Positions 37,323 to 48,614 of a DNA stretch of 64,000 bases are shown here, piece by piece (the stretch's first letter is position 1; each line of letters starts with the position of its first letter). The notes below the pieces were generated by a model. The model searched no databases. It had not been told where the DNA came from and worked only from the letters and a program-made list of their open reading frames with translations. A program made the translations under genes and the position numbers. This stretch comes from Raffaelea ambrosiae (Eukaryota; Ascomycota; Sordariomycetes; Ophiostomatales; Ophiostomataceae), in NCBI GenBank assembly GCA_002778195.1, contig PCDI01000004.1:2064418-2128417 (forward strand), written 5' to 3'.

Positions 37323-38603
37323 ATGTCTAACTCTACCAGTACGGAGGCGACGTCGTTGCCGCCAACTGACACATCTACCCCTCTTCTTTCTACAACTGTG
37401 ACTGACACTACTCCCCTCTCGACAGTCCCAGAGACTACCTCTTCCCTACCCCCAACTACCTCATCCCTAGTTCCCACATCTACTCTAGTGCCTACCACTA
37501 CTTCATCACTACTACCGACAACGACATCTGTAGCGCCTGCAACGACTTTGTCAAGCACCACTACTCCCGAGACAACAGTAGTACAGTCAACGCAAGCGAC
37601 GACTGTCCCAGCCACTACGACAACACCTGTGGAGAGTACCCCGGTTGCTTCTACGGACCAAAGTGTTATTGCTACGACAACCCTCGTGGCATCCGGAGAA
37701 AATGGAGCCATTAGCACGCTCGTGATGACCATCACGTCCACCACACAAGATCCGTCCAGCACAGCGTCCAAGACATCTGCAGCTGCCAGCGGCACTTCTG
37801 GAGGCGCGGCCATCGGCCCTTCGGGCAGCAGCAGCAGCGGACTCAGCAATGGTGGCCGTATTGCGGTTGCCGTGGTCGTCCCCATCGCTGCCGTAGCTCT
37901 ACTTGTCCTTGCCGGCATCTTTTTCTGGCGGAGACGGAAGCAGAAGAGAGAAGCCGAGCAGCGCCGTAAGGAGGTCGAGGACTACACATTCAATCCCAAC
38001 GGGGCTGTGGCCGGCGCGACAGCCGGTGCTGCTGGTTACGAGATGATGAAGGAAGACCACAGCTCGTCGGGCTACCGCGGCTGGGGCTCCACTACCGTCG
38101 GCGGCGGCTCAGCCGGCCGCAAGGCGTCTACTACACTCTCGGGCGGCGTGGCCGGCGCAGCATACTCGGATGGCACGTCCCCTACGCGTGCCGGTGCGCA
38201 GTCTGCTTCCGATGGCCTGTCTGCCGAGGCACCTTTGACCGACGGCCACCACTCGCCCGAGGGCGAGATTCTCGGCGCTATGGGACCGGCTGCTGCAAAC
38301 AACCGGGCCGGCGACGTTCAGAGAGGACCATCCAACGCGTCTTCGTCGTACAGCGCCGCTCAACGATCTGACGCTTCGGGCGAGAACAACATCGGCTTGG
38401 CATACGGCGACCCCACCTCTTACAACCAGTACGGCAGCAACAACCCATACGCCGAAGGTGCGGCTCCCTATGGCAGCCCACCGCGGGCGACAGAGCTGGG
38501 TGGCGCTCCCGTCATCCGCGACAACCCGGCACGTCGGAACACCCGGATCGAGAGCCCGGCTCACTATCCCCAACGCACAGCGGATGTTTCTCAGAACTTC
38601 TAA
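37323..38603 (+). CDS. Mid2-like Ser/Thr-rich single-pass membrane protein (putative cell-wall sensor type)
   Basis: One coding exon of 426 aa. Residues 1-178 are almost entirely Ser/Thr/Pro with repeats such as TTSSLVPTSTLVPTTTSSLL, the composition of a heavily O-mannosylated rod. A membrane helix, IAVAVVVPIAAVALLVLAGIF, covers about 180-200 and is followed at once by FWRRRKQKREAEQRRKE. The cytoplasmic tail of about 220 residues is Gly/Ser/Ala-rich with NPYAEGAAPYGSPP near its end. The layout matches Mid2/Mtl-type wall-stress sensors and a broader set of ascomycete proteins of unknown role. There is no N-terminal signal peptide; the protein starts MSNSTSTEATS, so it is either inserted N-out through the single helix or it has an undetected upstream coding exon. 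I infer sensor function from architecture only. Confidence 0.75.
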   Translation: MSNSTSTEATSLPPTDTSTPLLSTTVTDTTPLSTVPETTSSLPPTTSSLVPTSTLVPTTTSSLLPTTTSVAPATTLSSTTTPETTVVQSTQATTVPATTTTPVESTPVASTDQSVIATTTLVASGENGAISTLVMTITSTTQDPSSTASKTSAAASGTSGGAAIGPSGSSSSGLSNGGRIAVAVVVPIAAVALLVLAGIFFWRRRKQKREAEQRRKEVEDYTFNPNGAVAGATAGAAGYEMMKEDHSSSGYRGWGSTTVGGGSAGRKASTTLSGGVAGAAYSDGTSPTRAGAQSASDGLSAEAPLTDGHHSPEGEILGAMGPAAANNRAGDVQRGPSNASSSYSAAQRSDASGENNIGLAYGDPTSYNQYGSNNPYAEGAAPYGSPPRATELGGAPVIRDNPARRNTRIESPAHYPQRTADVSQNF

Positions 38604-39540
38604 GAGTGCCCGGTGGAGGATGTGTGTCTGTGTATATCGAGTTCTGGTTTATGAAATGTCTTTTCCTTTGTTTGTTGTCGGGCCTTTTTGTTTCCCAGCG
38701 TTTACGGCCTCTTGTGGGATTTGCTTTTCTGGGATTTGCATACTGTTTTTCTGTTCCCCTCATGCTTTGTGGGTTGCAACTGTTGCGGCGTTCTGGGAGC
38801 ATCTTGTCTCCCCAACCTGTCTCGTCTATTTTTCTGCACTTTACCCCCTCCTCCCCCCCCACATATCACACAACCTCTAATGTGTTCTAATACCACACAC
38901 ACTATTGCTTGAACGTACACGCTTGGGCTATCGATGCCTCTTTTTCTTTTGTGTAACTATCTCTCAACACACGTTCTGCACATACTTCCATTCGTCTCGG
39001 AAATTCTAATATTGCAACGCTGGCTAAATGTGGCTCTGGCTGCCAAGGCTATTTTTGGATCGAGTTCGGTTCTTTTGAATAATGATCCCGTCGCAAAGGA
39101 GAATAACGAAGAGTAGAGAAAACAAAAAATTGGGGTTATGAGAGTTGGATCCGGTGGATATATTTATATAGTCTTGTATATCGTCATGCTCCGCAAAGAC
39201 AAAACAACAAGAGTTATTTTTTTCTTCTATATAATCGATCCAGGTTGCTATCCTAGATTGTGTATGCCCTTTTCTTGTTCTATTTTGTGCAAAAAAAATG
39301 CGAACAAAACGCACCAAAATGATATAGTGGTGGGACATGAGAAGAGTCTTCTTGTCCCAATATTTTCGTAACAGTTCGTAACTTAAACGAGACGCCAGCA
39401 ATAACAAAAAACACTAAATGTAAAATGTAAAATGAAAAATGAAGGAAAAACACACATTTCGAACCCAGTGCCGCAAAACGCCTTCTTTCCTCTTTTCCAA
39501 GAGGTGTTGTGAAGAAGAGGTCCCACATGGTGGCTCCGCT
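38604..39540. other. Convergent 3' intergenic region
   Basis: Between the 3' ends of the Mid2-like gene (plus) and the carboxylesterase (minus). From about 39000 it is clearly AT-richer than its surroundings. I see no gene. Confidence 0.6.
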
Positions 39541-42358
39541 TCACAACTTGCTGGTGAACCTCGCGGAAGAGGTTGTGGTGGCCCTCCTGCTTGTGGTCGT
39601 CTTGGCCGCCGCTGTGGACGTGGTGGACGATTCAGAAGACGAGGAGTTGTCCAGCTGGCCCAGGCCCTCGCTCAGACCAATGTGCGACCACCAGAACTCG
39701 CACTGCTGCATTTCATAGTCGGTCAGGGTGCGGTTCTGCGCCGGCGTGCCCGGCTTGGCGTCTGTGCCGTTGACGCGGTTCGCGGCCGGCACGCGCTCGT
39801 CGTTGCCCTCGCCATAGACCATGAGCTGGCCAGGCGCCGCCGCTGCCGCCACGGTGTCTCTTTTTGTCGTCGCTGTCGCGGTAGCAGACGAAGCAGAAGC
39901 GTTGAAGGGCGACACAAACGGCTCCCAGCGGACAAACTGGCTGGCCTGCGCCTGGTCGAGGCTCGACGAGGGCAGGCTGGCAATGTTGAAGTTGGGGTCG
40001 CCGTCGGGGCTGGCCACGAAGCGCACCCACGCGCCGTGCATCTCGTTGGACACGGCCTGCAGGCCCGGGTGGCCGGCCAGCGTGGGGTCGTTGTGGGCGA
40101 CCACGGGGGCGTTGTCGCCGTGGTTGGCCGTGTTCCAGCGCGTCGACGTGGCGGCGAACTGGTACACGTAGACGCGCGGCTGGCCGGGGAAGTTGGACGT
40201 GTTGGACAGGAAATGGGCCGTCTGCAGGACGGGGCAGATGTAGGCAAAGTGCGCGTAGGCGGCGTCGAGGCGGAGCCACTGGCGGCCGGCGACGCCCGGC
40301 GGCAGGGTGTCCAGCACGAAGCGGGCTCCCTTGTCCGGCTGGGTGACGGGGTCCGGGTAGACGTCGGCGAGGGCGTCGAGGTCGGTCTCGCTCATGGCGG
40401 GCAGCAGCGTCTTGAAAAAGGCGCGGAACTCGGCGTCGGTGTCGGCGCGGGCCTTGGAGTTGGGCACAAACGAGACGCCCTCGTTGGTGTCGAAGCCGGT
40501 CAGCACGGGCACGCCCGTGTACACGTTCTGCCGCCACGAGTCCACGGGCCTGCGCGGGATGATGTCGCCGTCAATCACCGGCTGGAAGGGCCAGGCCACG
40601 CTGGCCGCGTAGGCGTTCCAGACGGCGCGGCTGGCGCTGACCACGGTGCCCAGCGGAAGCTTCCGCAGCAGGTCCGGGATGCTGGCGTCGGTCTGGTTGG
40701 TGACACTGGTCGCCGTCGTCTCCTCGTCGTCGGTGTCGTTGCTGGGCAGGATGCCGGCCTGGACGAGGAACTGCTTGAGCTGCTCTTTGGGGCGGACATG
40801 GCTCGGGTCCCAGACGGCGCGCGCCGTGGTGGCGCCGGACTCGAGGATGGCCTTTTGGAAGGGGGCCTTGTCCTTGGGGTAGTACATGAGGTGGTGACCA
40901 ACCTGTGACAAGAGGAGACAAAAAAGGAATTAGTCTTTTTTCTCGGGATGAAATCCAGAAATCCACAAAACGAGCGAATGAGCGAGGGCCGTGGCAGCCC
41001 AGAACTCGCCCAAGTCCGAAAACATGGAGACGAGGCTGAGAAATGCCAAGACCCGATAGAGAGACCAAGGAACTGCACACAACAAGAAGAGCCCATAAAA
41101 AGGTCACAAATTTCGAGCAAGGAGGCAAAAAAGGGAAGGAGCGAGTCTTGGACGCAAGGAAAATGAAACGTCGCAAATCCAAATAGAGAAGGTGCGCCAG
41201 GATAAAAAGGCTGTTCCGGGACCCTTTGCCAACGTCACTTGACGTCGCCATCAACAACAAACACCGTTTTTTTTTTCTCGGTCTCACCAACGGTTCAACA
41301 AACACGAAACGTTTTTTTGCAGAAGCGGTGTTACCAACACAGATTCGCCCCAACGTCGTCGTTGAGCACTTTTCGAAAAGCCCCCAAAAAGAAAGAAAAA
41401 AAGAAAGAAAAAAGAAAAGAAAAGAACAAAAACAGAAGAAGGGAGTTTCACAATTTGTGTGACAGAAAAAAGAGAAAATTTATCAAAAACGTACCGAGTG
41501 TGCGCCTGCGCTCAGACCCATGATGGTCACATTGCCCGGATCGCCGCCAAAGTAGGCAATGTTGTCGCGCACCCAGGCAAAGGCGGCCTGCTGGTCGTGC
41601 AGGCCGACGTTGAGGGGCGCCTCGTCCTGGGCGGCCGCGAGGGCCTCGTCGCTGTCAAAGTCGGCGGCGTCGGGGGTCCAGCCGAGGAAGCCGAGGGCGC
41701 CGACGCGGTAGTTGAAGCTGACGCAGACCATGTCGACCTCGGCGTAGCGGCAAAAGTCGGCCATGTTGCGCTCGGCGCCGAGGCCGTTGTTGAAGGCGCC
41801 GCCGTGGACATAGAGGGCGACGGGCAGGCGGGTGTCGGTGGTGCGGCCGTCGACGGCGCCGCCGGTGACGCCGACGGGCCGGTAGATGTTGGCATTGAGG
41901 CAGTCCTCGCCGATGCCGAGGGAGCCCGTCGCGCCGGGGCAGTGCAGCCCCAGCGAGGTGGCCTGGTGGACGACGTCGGCGCTGTCGCTGGTGATGGCGA
42001 GCGGCACGGGCTTGCGGAAGCGGTTGTCGCCCGCGGTGGACTGGGCAAAGGGCACGCCCAGGAAGGCATCCAGCGTCTTGGGCACGTACGACGGCGGCGG
42101 CGGCGGGTTGGCGTTGCCCTGGCCGACGCCGATGACGATGGCCGTTTGCGCCGGGTTCGACGCCGCCGACGTCGACGGCGGCGAGAGGACGCCCTCGTAG
42201 GTGCCCTGCGGGAGGCGCACACGCGGCGGGCCAGCCGCGGCGTACTGCGCGGTGTCGTTGCTGGCGGTCTTGCTGCTGCTGCCGGGCATGGTCATGAGCT
42301 TGTAGAGGCCAAACCACTCGAGCATGGCCACAGCCAGATCCAGCCGGAAGATGATCAT
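39541..42358 (-). CDS. Type-B carboxylesterase / lipase family hydrolase
   Basis: Alpha/beta hydrolase that would cleave carboxylic esters; substrate unknown. Two exons on the minus strand, 42358-41495 and 40902-39541, give 741 aa. Family landmarks in order: LDAFLGVPFAQ, EDCLNANIYRP, LPVALYVHGGAF (oxyanion loop) and NYRVGALGFLG. The nucleophile elbow is GLSAGAHS with Ser283. The acid is probably Glu429 (GFDTNEGV) and the His probably His558 (PVVAHNDP). The C-terminal family block EMHGAWVRF and EMQQCEFWW is present. The protein is longer than the usual 550-600 aa because of a Pro/Ala-rich N-terminal insertion near residues 50-85 and a Ser/Thr/Ala/Arg-rich tail after residue about 700. The 592-nt intron splits codons just five residues after the nucleophile. 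No clear signal peptide is seen, so an upstream exon or a cytosolic form is possible; the start is uncertain. Confidence 0.85.
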
Positions 42359-43819
42359 GGCGGGCAAGAGCCAGGCGGGGGGCCTTTTCAAGCCACTCCC
42401 CCTCTTCTATCTTTCAATTTTTTAAATTTTTTTTTTTCAGCAACGTTTTTTTTTCCTTTTTCGGTATTTTTATTTCTTGTTCGGTTGGGGCGTCGCTCGG
42501 AAGCGCTGGTTGCCAAGAGGCACGGCAGCCGAAAGTGAGGAGTCGTGCAGCACCAGCGAGTCGCAAACAGGCATGGCACCGATCCCGAATGCGTGCGAAA
42601 GACCAAGGGGAGCGAAAGGGTAGCTGCCGATTGAACAAAAGGACCGAAGTTTCCGAACAAGAAAGAACCGGCAGATGGTGCGGAGGTCGACGGCAGGCGG
42701 CACTTTGTTCCTATAAGCTATTTTTCCCCCTCTCTCTCTCTCTCTCTTTCTCTCTGACTCGGAAGCCGCCCTGGCGATGCACGCGCGCAAGAATGAAGGG
42801 GGCCGGGTTGCCTATTTCTCTCCTGGGCTCGTCTCTCCCTTGGGCCAGTTCGGATGGAAAAAGCCCCCGCGATTCGCCATATTACTTGGGATACCAACAC
42901 AATACTTGCCGTCCCCTAGTGGCTATGTAAGATGCTATGCAACGCTATAGGACGGGCGCTATGGGCCTGCAAATGGGGCGCCGACATCCCTCGAAACACG
43001 GAGAAACACCACAGGAGCGCACAGGAGCACGCAGGAGCAGGCAAGGAGCCAGGAGGCACCAGGCAACACACACACAGGCGCCGAGCGTGGAAAAAGTCCA
43101 TCCGCAGCGGCCGTTACTCTGGTCAATCAATCTCTGGTCAACCGCCGGCGAGCCAGTCATCCCAGGACTAAAACGTTTCATGAGCACCTCCGCCTGATCC
43201 ACGAAACGGACCCTTCGCCCCAAATACTACTGCACGGAGTAATTGCTATTGTGATGGCCTATGCTTATCCTCCCGTCTTTGTTTCGTTCTTTGTTTCTCT
43301 GCCAAAGCGGCGACCAAAGCGCCCACACATCCCAACCGAAAGAACCAAAAAAGAAACCGCAAAAGCACCCTCAGGTACACATGACGACACGTCGCACACA
43401 GACACACTTGCATGGCAGCTGTCAAAACGGCTGACCCCTGCCGAGAGAGCTCGGCGGGCAACGAGAAACACAAACGCTGTCATCACCGCAAACAGCTATC
43501 CGGAGGAACCGTGTAAAAAGCTTGCATGAAAGAAATAGGAAATAATCAAAACAGGAATGCCCAAGCTCTGGGGGGGGCGCCTTGACAAATACGAAGTAAG
43601 CAGCTACAAATCCAGCGTCATAGCCTATGCACCGCAGGCACACGCTAGTCGCTGCTGCGCACCAAACAACCACTCTCGCTCTCAGCTTATGTGTTTTTGT
43701 CTTGTCGCCCATGCATCCTGCGTTCATAATCGTACCCGTACACCGTGCGGGGATGCACGCCATGGGCTGCGCCCAACCAGAAGGAGTTTACTATGTACAT
43801 AGCGTCTTCTCTTGTCGCG

Positions 43820-43850
<31 letters not shown>

Positions 43851-43860
43851 TCACCGCACT
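42359..43860. other. Intergenic region upstream of the carboxylesterase
   Basis: Holds the esterase promoter, including T/A-rich tracts just above 42400 and a CT repeat near 42730-42755, plus the 3' flank of the FELPGE-repeat gene. A (CA)n repeat lies at about 43819-43850. No gene seen. Confidence 0.55.
43819..43850. repeat. (CA)n microsatellite
   Basis: A near-perfect AC dinucleotide run that ends 11 bp before the stop codon of the minus-strand gene, so it is probably in that gene's 3'UTR. Confidence 0.85.
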
Positions 43861-46210
43861 TCACTCGCCGGGTGACGTGGCCGTCACCATTCTGCTGGTG
43901 CGTCTCTTCTGCTTCTCGGCCCATTCCCGGCTTAGCGCCCTGGATCGCTCAGCGGCCTCCTGCCGTGCCTGCTTCGCGGCAGCCTCGCGCTCTCGCTTCT
44001 CACGGTCGCGGTCCGCTGCCAGCAGCTTGTCGCGATTGTAAATGTTCTTGCCGCGTAGTTTTTGCAGGTGCACCTCGTCTGTCGATACCGTGCTCTTTCT
44101 GCCGCTGATGCTGCCTGTCGACGTCGACGGCGCACGGCTTACTAGGGCTGTGTGCGACGGCGACTCAATGTTGGCGCCTCGCCCACGTGCTGCTGCTGCT
44201 GCTAGCTGCTGGCTCGGCGAGCGATCCGTCGACGCCATCGAGACGGTCGACAGACGCTTGTTCCCGCCGACCGTGGTGGGTTGGTCACCAATCACCGAAA
44301 TCCTCTGTCGGGCCCGGCTGGTAATCGTATCACGCGGATACGTGCTCGGCACGGCACTCACGCGCATCGGCCGGGCCTTAAACTCTCGCCGCTTACGCTC
44401 CTCTTCCTCCTGCTGCTTGAGCCTTGCCTCATGCTCCTCCCTCTTACGACGTGATATGGCCTCACCGGGGAGCTCAAAGGTTGGAATCGCCAGCGGCTTT
44501 GTCCCCCGAGCCGAGCGCCCGATCGTGCCTGCGTTGGTTGCCGTCTTGGCTGCTGGCCTGTTTGCCGTCTTGGCCTTTGTTGGTGTCGCGGCAGCGGCGG
44601 CTGCCGCCGCCGCTGCTATGCGCGCCTCTCTTTGTTCCTTGAGCCTCCGTGCTACAGCTTCTCCAGGTAGCTCGAATGTAGACACCGTTAGTGGCTTGCT
44701 GGACTTTACCGGCGGCTTGGGCGGCAGCAGACTTGACGGCCGAGCTGTGCTCAGCCGTTTGCTGGTGCTGGTGCTGGCATTGGACGTGGCCGCTGCATTG
44801 GCCGTCTTTTCTGCTGCTGCGCGGCCTGCCGCACGGCCTATTGTGGATGTCGCTCTCCCCCCCAATGAAGCTCGCGGCGCTTGGGTGGGCTTCGTAGGAG
44901 CTGCAGCTGTTCTGGATGGCGCTGTCCCTGGTACTGGCTTTCGCGCTGGTCCAGGGCGTGCTTGGGTTGGATAGGCCCGCCGCTTTGTGCATGCTGCCTT
45001 GTCGGGGGACGGGACGCGGTCAACACGGACAAGGCTGTTGACAGCCTCGAATTGGTCTTCCAGTCTGTCAAGCTCCTCGATCGTGTCCTCGATACGCGAC
45101 ACTGTGCTGCTTGGCGAGCGAGACACCGACCTATTTCTAGCAAGTTTGGGCGAATCTGCGCTCTGGGCAGAGAGTGAACTCCTTGAGGTCGACACAACGC
45201 CGTCCGGGGCGAGGAGCGAGTCTGCCGCCATGGCTGCGTCCTGTGTCGCTGCGTCTGCTTGTGCTGAAAATGCTGTGCCGGCAGCAAGACGCTGCTGGCT
45301 TTCTTGATCTTCGTCGCCAACCAGAGTCGTGCCGAGAGGAGTGGCGATGAGAGTGTAGGAGTGCAGAGCGCGGTACTGGCCGGCCAAGTCGCTTCCGGAC
45401 CGGGAACGCTGATGCACGAGATTGCAGCCGAAGTAGAGCTTGCGACCCTGGCTGGCACTGTCAGCCACGTTGGCCAGCGAACAAATCCGGCGCAGACCCC
45501 TATGCTGTCCTAGACTGCCGCTTTCGCAGGGCAAGGAAAGCACCCAGTCAAACTGCTTGGCCTCCTGCCTGTAGATGGCCTGCTGGACCTCAGCCTCCGA
45601 GAGCGGTGTCAGGGAAGGTGGCGATTGAACCAGACCTGAGGATGCTGTTAGCACGGAGGGGATGCATTGGAAGGAATTTTTGTCTGCTCGACTGACCTGG
45701 ACCAGTGGCTGCCACCAATTGCTTGGTGTAGTGGAAATTCTCCGGGGAAGCCGGGTGTGCACGATTTTCCTGCTGAAAGAGAGCCTGCTGCCTCTCTGCT
45801 ACCGTCTGAGACGAAAAAGCAATCACTGAGTATGGCGGAGGCAGAGACGGGTCTCCACAGTCGATGTTGCTTCTCGAGGCAACTCTCGTCTTTGCCCTGT
45901 CTAAAGCTGGGCTGCCATCGCTTTCCGGGCTGTGGATGTGAAAGTTGTACAGATCGTCGGCCAAAGACTCCGGAGTAGCAACCTCGCCGCATGCACCGTA
46001 TCGTGCAATTGTCCGTTTGGCGAGTGGGGTGGCTGTCGAACTATGTGGTGACTTGTGCCAGGTGTTCTGCAAGTCGTCTGCACTCAACTCCTGGAGGGCT
46101 GGCCGCCCGGGTGCTTGGTTTGCCGTGTGGTCGAGAAACGAAGATGTAGCAGCTGTAGGGCTTCCTAACGAAGAGCCTGCATAATGTTTGTGTTGCAGCT
46201 GGTGGGCCAT
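43861..46210 (-). CDS. Basic low-complexity protein with duplicated FELPGE(A)xxRR motif, function unknown
   Basis: Two exons on the minus strand, 46210-45697 and 45635-43861, give 762 aa. The N-terminal third is mostly disordered, with LPPPYSVIAFSSQTVAERQQ near residues 120-140. A middle block, LSEAEVQQAIYRQEAKQFDW, CESGSLGQHRGLRR and YRALHSYTLIATPLG, looks folded. A coil (RIEDTIEELDRLEDQFEAVN, about 352-371) follows. The C-terminal half is Ala/Ser/Lys-rich with two copies of one motif: TFELPGEAVARRLKEQREAR (from about 491) and TFELPGEAISRRKREEHEAR (from about 557). The second runs into a charged helix and EFKARP at about 589-594. FELPGE plus FKARP recalls TPX2-like microtubule-binding segments, but that is resemblance by eye. 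Homologues in other ascomycetes have, as I recall, been mislabelled as carboxylesterases; no hydrolase motif is present here. Confidence 0.75.
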
Positions 46211-47533
46211 GGTGAATGGGGAGCAGAGGGAGGCCGACGTTGCGGCGATCCAAGGGGGTGGGTGCCCGTCTACAGAGTCGGGCGGGGAGGGGGGTGTGAA
46301 CGTTCTGGGCTCCGCGTGTCAGAGGAGCTTAATTGATAGGACAGCAGTGCGTGCTTCTTTGCTGAAAAGCTGTGGGTGTGCCAGCCCCAGGGCGAAATGA
46401 GAGTCTCGGTATCGGCTAGGGGGGACTTTCTATTATGCTGGGGTGGTATTTTGGCCGGTGGACTGCAATTTCGCCAAAGAGGAAATCGGGCAAGGCGTGG
46501 ATTTGACACAAGGGGGGGGGTTTGCAAATAGTGAAACGGAAGAATAGCTGATTTTCGATGCAATTATGCTTTTGTCCATGCCAGACTGCTGGCGGAAGAA
46601 AAGAGTGGGCAAAAAATAATGAAGACGAGGGGATTGGAGAATTGGCGAGATTCTGTTTCGAGTTTCGATGCTGTGGGATGGGGCTGCCCTTTTGTTTATT
46701 TTCTCGACTGCAGTCCCTCGCGCCTTCCTTTTGCGTGTGTGTGTGTGTGTGTTTTTCGCGCAGCTTCCTTGCGTGGGACAACGGGGCACCGCGTTGTCAT
46801 GGGTCTGCGCCTAAGGGAGGAGTGTCCGATGCAACTCGGTGTGACATCAGCTCCTGCTGCGGGTCAGAGAGGATTCAACGGGCCAAAAAGCCTATTGGTG
46901 CTGGTGCTGTCTCTTCGCGTCTCAGGTAGGATTTTCACATAGCCGGCACATACACCGTACATGTGATGAGAGGGGCAAAGTGCGCTCTGCGATGCACTTT
47001 CTTTCTGCTTCTATCTGCTTTCTGAGCACAAATTATTAAGGGCCTGCTTCGCCGCTGCTGTCTTTTTTTCTCAGCTTGCCCTGGCCGTCTGCTATTAGGA
47101 CGCTGCCATGTCTGGAGTGTCTGGAGTATACTCGTAAACAAACAGTCGCTGACTAAGGGGCGCGCTAGACGCGACTTGCCACGCGCAGTAGCCGTTTGTG
47201 CCCCGCTACAAGTACGAGTAACTACATAGTAAGCTGCATGCCCATAGTGTCTTTAGTTACACACGCCGAAACAGATCCCAGCAGACCAGTCCATCATCAT
47301 ACTATGTAGAACAAACAAAAAGAGACACCGAATGCATATCCAGCAATCCCGCAAAGTCCGGTTTTTTTCTCGGATGCCGTTGGTCGTGCTACCAGACTGT
47401 CTCGCTGGGTGGTTGAATTCTGAACCACGTCGACCAGAAAGCCGTGGCTGTTGGTCGTAGGGTTGGTTGCCTCCCCGGCAGGGAGCGCTGTCCCTGGCCG
47501 CTGTTGAAAAAGTACTTGTGGTTGCCGACAAAA
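46211..47533. other. Intergenic region upstream of the FELPGE-repeat gene
   Basis: Promoter and leader of the FELPGE-repeat gene, with a (TG)n run at about 46734-46753, then the 3' flank of DAD2. Short open frames here have no recognisable domain. Confidence 0.55.
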
Positions 47534-48137
47534 TCACCGTGCTTCCTCGTCCTCCTGGGCAGCAGCAGCCGTGGCTTCGTCGGCCTGTGCCTGCAGGGCC
47601 GGTGCATGTTCTGTTGGAATGCGGACGAGCATCTGTGGGAGAGCAACAGAGCTGTCTTCGGCATCGCTCGGCGCGCGCGGGAGTTTAGCTGTAGCGTGTC
47701 AGAGCAAGGCAGGAACGACCCCGTACCAGCTTAATGACCAAACCAAATCAGACAACAGTAAAGGGAAACATACTGGATGCCATGTTGATCGCTCTCAAGA
47801 CATTGTGCCAGTTCGCCATGACGGTTGCGATTGCTGTGCAGGGCTGTCAGCAACTAGTTTTCGAGAAGCGCCTGGTGTGACTCTTTCATATGAATTCGCG
47901 CATCGCACCTTCTGTCCCGTCAGAGAGCGTCATGAGCTTCTGCTCCAGCACTTCCATTTGCGAGGCAACTGCAGCGCTCAGGTCGCGCAGCTGCTTCAAA
48001 TTTTCCAGCTCTTCCCGCTTCTCGCTGACGCGCGCTTGTAATGACATGCCAGCCAAAGAGGACGCTGGGTTCGAGCCACCAGACATTGACGTCTGCCGTA
48101 GACTGCCAGGAGGCATGGATCGTGACGAGTAAGCCAT
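47534..48137 (-). CDS. DAD2: DASH/Dam1 complex subunit Dad2
   Basis: Subunit of the fungal DASH ring that couples kinetochores to microtubule ends. Three exons on the minus strand, 48137-47909, 47833-47774 and 47688-47534, give 147 aa. The family core is clear. LQARVSEKREELENLKQLRD is followed by LSAAVASQMEVLEQKLMTL and SDGTEAIATVMANWHNVLRA, a predicted coiled coil with the conserved W-NVLRAI. Then come INMASTKLP and SVALPQMLVRIP, the characteristic C-terminal strand. The tail is Ala/Glu-rich. The gene is head to head with shugoshin; their start codons are 439 bp apart. The ATG at 48137 is the only one that gives a short N-terminal tail followed directly by the family core. A 60-nt middle exon carries most of the conserved WHNVLRA block. 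Confidence 0.93.
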
Positions 48138-48576
48138 GGCTGTCGCGTGGGCTTCAATACAGTCGCGAGGCGGCAAAAACGTGTTGCAGTAATAATAACG
48201 ATCTCATTAACACACACTATAGTGACGCGGGGTATATTCGGCTGTGGCTTGAAGCGCTGGTGAGCCACAGTAATAGTCCAACCAAGGTGGGCTGCCGGGC
48301 CAACCCCTGCCCCAATATTATTGCCCACTAACAGGTAGTAAACAAGCCTTCCCAGATCAGGGAAGTCTAATCCAAACATCCGCCCAAGAGTCAAGGGCAG
48401 TCGGAAAAGGTATTGCTTCTTCCGCATCCTCACATACGGCGATCGCGAACCAAGTTCTGGCCAGGATCCTAAACCAACTCCTCCCGACACCTCGCCATTC
48501 TCTCTCCCCCGTGCCAGCCGCCTCTCCGCCTCTCCGCCTCTTCGTCCCTTCGTCTTACTCTCACCGACTATGAGCA
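48138..48576. promoter_or_regulatory. Divergent promoter shared by DAD2 and shugoshin
   Basis: 439 bp between the two ATGs, so it must hold both promoters. A single ACGCG core, as bound by MBF-type cell-cycle factors, lies at 48225-48229. One copy is weak evidence. The shugoshin side is pyrimidine-rich close to the ATG. Confidence 0.6.
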
Positions 48577-48614
48577 ATGGCACGATTAAACGAGCCCCCG
48601 GCGATGACAGATAA
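48570..48614 (+). other. Overlapping 14-codon uORF at the shugoshin start
   Basis: An ATG at 48570, 7 nt before the shugoshin ATG and in another frame, opens 14 codons and stops at TAA 48612-48614 inside exon 1. It has A at -3, while the main ATG has G at -3. Scanning ribosomes would have to leak past it to start shugoshin, if the transcript begins upstream of 48570. Confidence 0.6.

Noticed and set aside
39450..39480. Possible tRNA B box on the minus strand (GGGTTCGAAA)
   Set aside because: The downstream CC is missing, and no acceptor stem or A box is present.
39439..40908. 489-codon plus-strand frame opposite the carboxylesterase
   Set aside because: Antisense shadow with Gly/Val/Arg/His bias; the minus-strand frame carries the family motifs.
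43861..46210. Calling the FELPGE-repeat protein a carboxylesterase
   Set aside because: There is no GxSxG elbow, oxyanion loop or hydrolase core; as I recall, that label exists in some databases for related proteins.
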